Positions 62,588 through 64,000 of a stretch of DNA of 64,000 nt are shown here, piece after piece (position 1 is the first letter of the stretch; every line of letters begins with the position of its first letter). Position numbers and translations under genes: made by a program. The notes below the pieces were generated by a model, which saw only the letters and a list, made by a program, of their open reading frames with translations, did not search any database and was not told the DNA's origin. This DNA is from Russula earlei (taxonomy: Eukaryota; Basidiomycota; Agaricomycetes; Russulales; Russulaceae). The DNA is taken from the NCBI GenBank assembly GCA_025769875.1, contig JAGFNK010000019.1, positions 186,001 through 250,000 on the forward strand, written 5' to 3'.

Positions 62588-64000
62588 CTATACCTTGTCA
62601 TAAGGCAACAGAGGCGGCTGACCCTGCCGTGGGAGGCTTTCCGGTAGCTCCTTCCGCGTGGGGTCGTACTTGACAAAGTTGCCGTGGTGGTCCATGTAGC
62701 CCTCCGTCGGTGGGGGGTATCCGTCCAGCTCGGGCGGGTTTGTGCGCCCGTGCGGCGCGTACACGACGTACTTGTCCATCGTGAGGTAGTCCCCGCGGCG
62801 GTTCCAGAAACCGAACCGCACCACGCGACGGTACGAGCCGCTGGACGGCTTGGGCTGCTGCGGCGGGGGCAGCGAGAAGCCCGGGTCGCGCCGCTCCTGA
62901 GGGGGGGTTGGGAGCGGATTCGAGGAGGACGAGGAGCGGTGCGTGGATGACGCGGGTGAACGGCCTTGCGGCGTGTGCACCTCAGGCCCCACGTACCCGC
63001 CGACGCCGCCGCCGTATGGGCTGGCGTAGTGGCCGCTGTGGCCGCTGTATGTCCTGTGTCGGCCATGCCTGTCGGATGGCGAGCGATGCTTGCGGCGACG
63101 GCGGTGACGACCGACCGAACGCTCTTGCTCCTCTGAGTCGGAGGAGGAAGAGGCTGGCGAGGAAGACGACGATCGTGACGAGGCCCGAGACCGCCGATGC
63201 GGTGAGGAACGGGAGGGCGAGCGGCTGTGTCGAGGGGGAATGAAGAGCGGCTGAGGGCTGTCAGATCGGACGACGGTGGACTCGGAGGACTCGGAGGACA
63301 CGGTGCTGATGAGGGGACTCAGGCTCGTTAAGGCACCTGGCAGCTCCGCGAACTGGGGCAGATTCGCCATGGACGATGACGCTGATTGAGTGAAGAGATG
63401 CGAGTCAGGGTCGGACGCCACAACTGGCATCGAATTTTGTCGCGAGACGGGGAGGGCTTGGCGTGGAGGCTCCGGGATAGAGTACGAGCGCTGCACGGTT
63501 TGCAACCTCCTCGCAGTGTGCGACGGTTCCGTGTGTGACGAGCGAGGATGGCGCGGCGCAGGCGTCGGGGAGCCACCATCGTTTACCCTTGCATGAGCAC
63601 TCCAGGGAAGGACGCGTGGCGAAGGAACCACGGCGGGTATGGCCACGGTGAGGTGTCTATTTGCAGATGCAGACACCCCTGTGCTATGGTTACCACTATT
63701 CGCTTCATCCCAAGATCCCACACGGGGCGAAGGGACCACGGGATGAGAGTCATAGCGATAATGATTCGGCGTACGAACGATGGCAGGAGAGAAAGTCGGG
63801 CGAAGTTGCCTGATTGATGTGAATGACTCTGGCTGGCCTGGGCGCTGCGGCGTGGGGGCTGCAAGGGTATGACTCCTCTCCAAGGGGGGTGCGCTGTGGG
63901 GCGGCTGCGAACCGGCGGACTGTGATCCTGAGGCTGCGAAAGGTTGATGTGTGGCGGTCGCAGGTGGATGAGGATTGGAGTGTTGGCGGATGTGCGCCGA
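62588..64000 (-). CDS. Arg/Ser-rich protein with conserved C-terminal segment (5' end outside window)
   Basis: The frame is open to the window edge, so the start is missing; more than 470 residues are visible. The first part is Pro/Ser/His-rich and looks disordered. It is followed by an RS-like stretch (SRSPSRSSPHRRSRASSRSS, near 63190-63250), a basic HRRRRKHRSPSDRHGRHR segment and a Gly/Tyr-rich part. The C-terminal 90 residues look folded and conserved: YRRVVRFGFWNRRGDYLTMD, KYVVYAPHGRTNPPELDGYP, TEGYMDHHGNFVKYDPTRKE, ending LLPYDKV at 62588. The RS composition suggests a link to RNA processing, but no RRM is visible. I recall similar C-termini in uncharacterised Agaricomycete proteins and cannot give a function. 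Confidence 0.78.
   Translation of the reverse strand, partial: SAHIRQHSNPHPPATATHQPFAASGSQSAGSQPPHSAPPLERSHTLAAPTPQRPGQPESFTSIRQLRPTFSPAIVRTPNHYRYDSHPVVPSPRVGSWDEANSGNHSTGVSASANRHLTVAIPAVVPSPRVLPWSAHARVNDGGSPTPAPRHPRSSHTEPSHTARRLQTVQRSYSIPEPPRQALPVSRQNSMPVVASDPDSHLFTQSASSSMANLPQFAELPGALTSLSPLISTVSSESSESTVVRSDSPQPLFIPPRHSRSPSRSSPHRRSRASSRSSSSSPASSSSDSEEQERSVGRHRRRRKHRSPSDRHGRHRTYSGHSGHYASPYGGGVGGYVGPEVHTPQGRSPASSTHRSSSSSNPLPTPPQERRDPGFSLPPPQQPKPSSGSYRRVVRFGFWNRRGDYLTMDKYVVYAPHGRTNPPELDGYPPPTEGYMDHHGNFVKYDPTRKELPESLPRQGQPPLLPYDKV

Overview
The window reads as nuclear DNA of a filamentous basidiomycete, most likely an Agaricomycete (mushroom-forming fungus). The evidence is many short introns of about 45-70 nt inside conserved genes, an expanded atypical G-alpha protein, transposase families common in Agaricomycete genomes (hAT, pogo/CENP-B-like DDE_1, PIF/Harbinger, chromodomain Ty3/Gypsy), and several conserved fungal genes of unknown function. 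No bacterial operon, rRNA, tRNA or CRISPR array was recognised. All boundaries come from reading the sequence, so splice sites are approximate.

Layout. 1-2294 holds the C-terminal half of the mismatch-repair gene MSH2 (+ strand, 5' end outside the window). About 3.1-26.85 kb is a nested transposon cluster. On its left a non-autonomous hAT element (3138-4424, 8-bp target duplication GTGACAGT) carries a Harbinger-type MITE (3307-3842). The main stack starts with a decayed hAT on the minus strand (5460-26841). It is split by a pogo-type element (9069-26709), which is split by a 14.4-kb chromodomain Ty3/Gypsy retrotransposon with two 829-bp LTRs (9416-23802, duplication TTGAG). That in turn carries a nearly intact PIF/Harbinger element (13454-16840, duplication TCA), a solo LTR of another family (17790-18670, duplication CCACC) and a third LTR-like block (11179-11924). 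Most of the cluster is poor in CpG, and its reading frames are broken mainly by TGA where arginine (CGA) is expected, the mark of 5-methylcytosine decay.

From about 26.9 kb the sequence is host-like and CpG-rich again. In order: an aspartic-protease remnant (26923-27450), an acidic EF-hand-like protein (28357-29280, -), the tRNA m5C methyltransferase TRM4/NCL1 (29340-32476, +), PMP3 (32750-33442, -), an atypical G-alpha subunit (33646-36109, -), a large La-motif protein (36707-40492, -), a 3.7-kb stretch without a recognisable gene, S-adenosylhomocysteinase SAH1 (44155-45987, -), a conserved protein of unknown function (47939-49631, +), a Tht1/Kar5-like karyogamy protein (51016 to about 53308, +), a small membrane protein (53539-54165, +), the mitochondrial ribosome recycling factor RRF1 (54372-55466, -), a long CCCH/RRM/RBR E3-ligase gene (57988-61911, +), and the 3' part of an Arg/Ser-rich protein that runs out of the window (62588-64000, -).

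These are ordinary scattered eukaryotic genes and not a pathway cluster, although SAH1 and TRM4 are metabolically linked: TRM4 uses S-adenosylmethionine and SAH1 removes the product S-adenosylhomocysteine. Several otherwise well conserved genes (TRM4 twice, the La-motif gene, the RBR gene, the protease remnant) each need one base removed to restore frame. That repeated +1 pattern suggests assembly or homopolymer errors as readily as true mutation.
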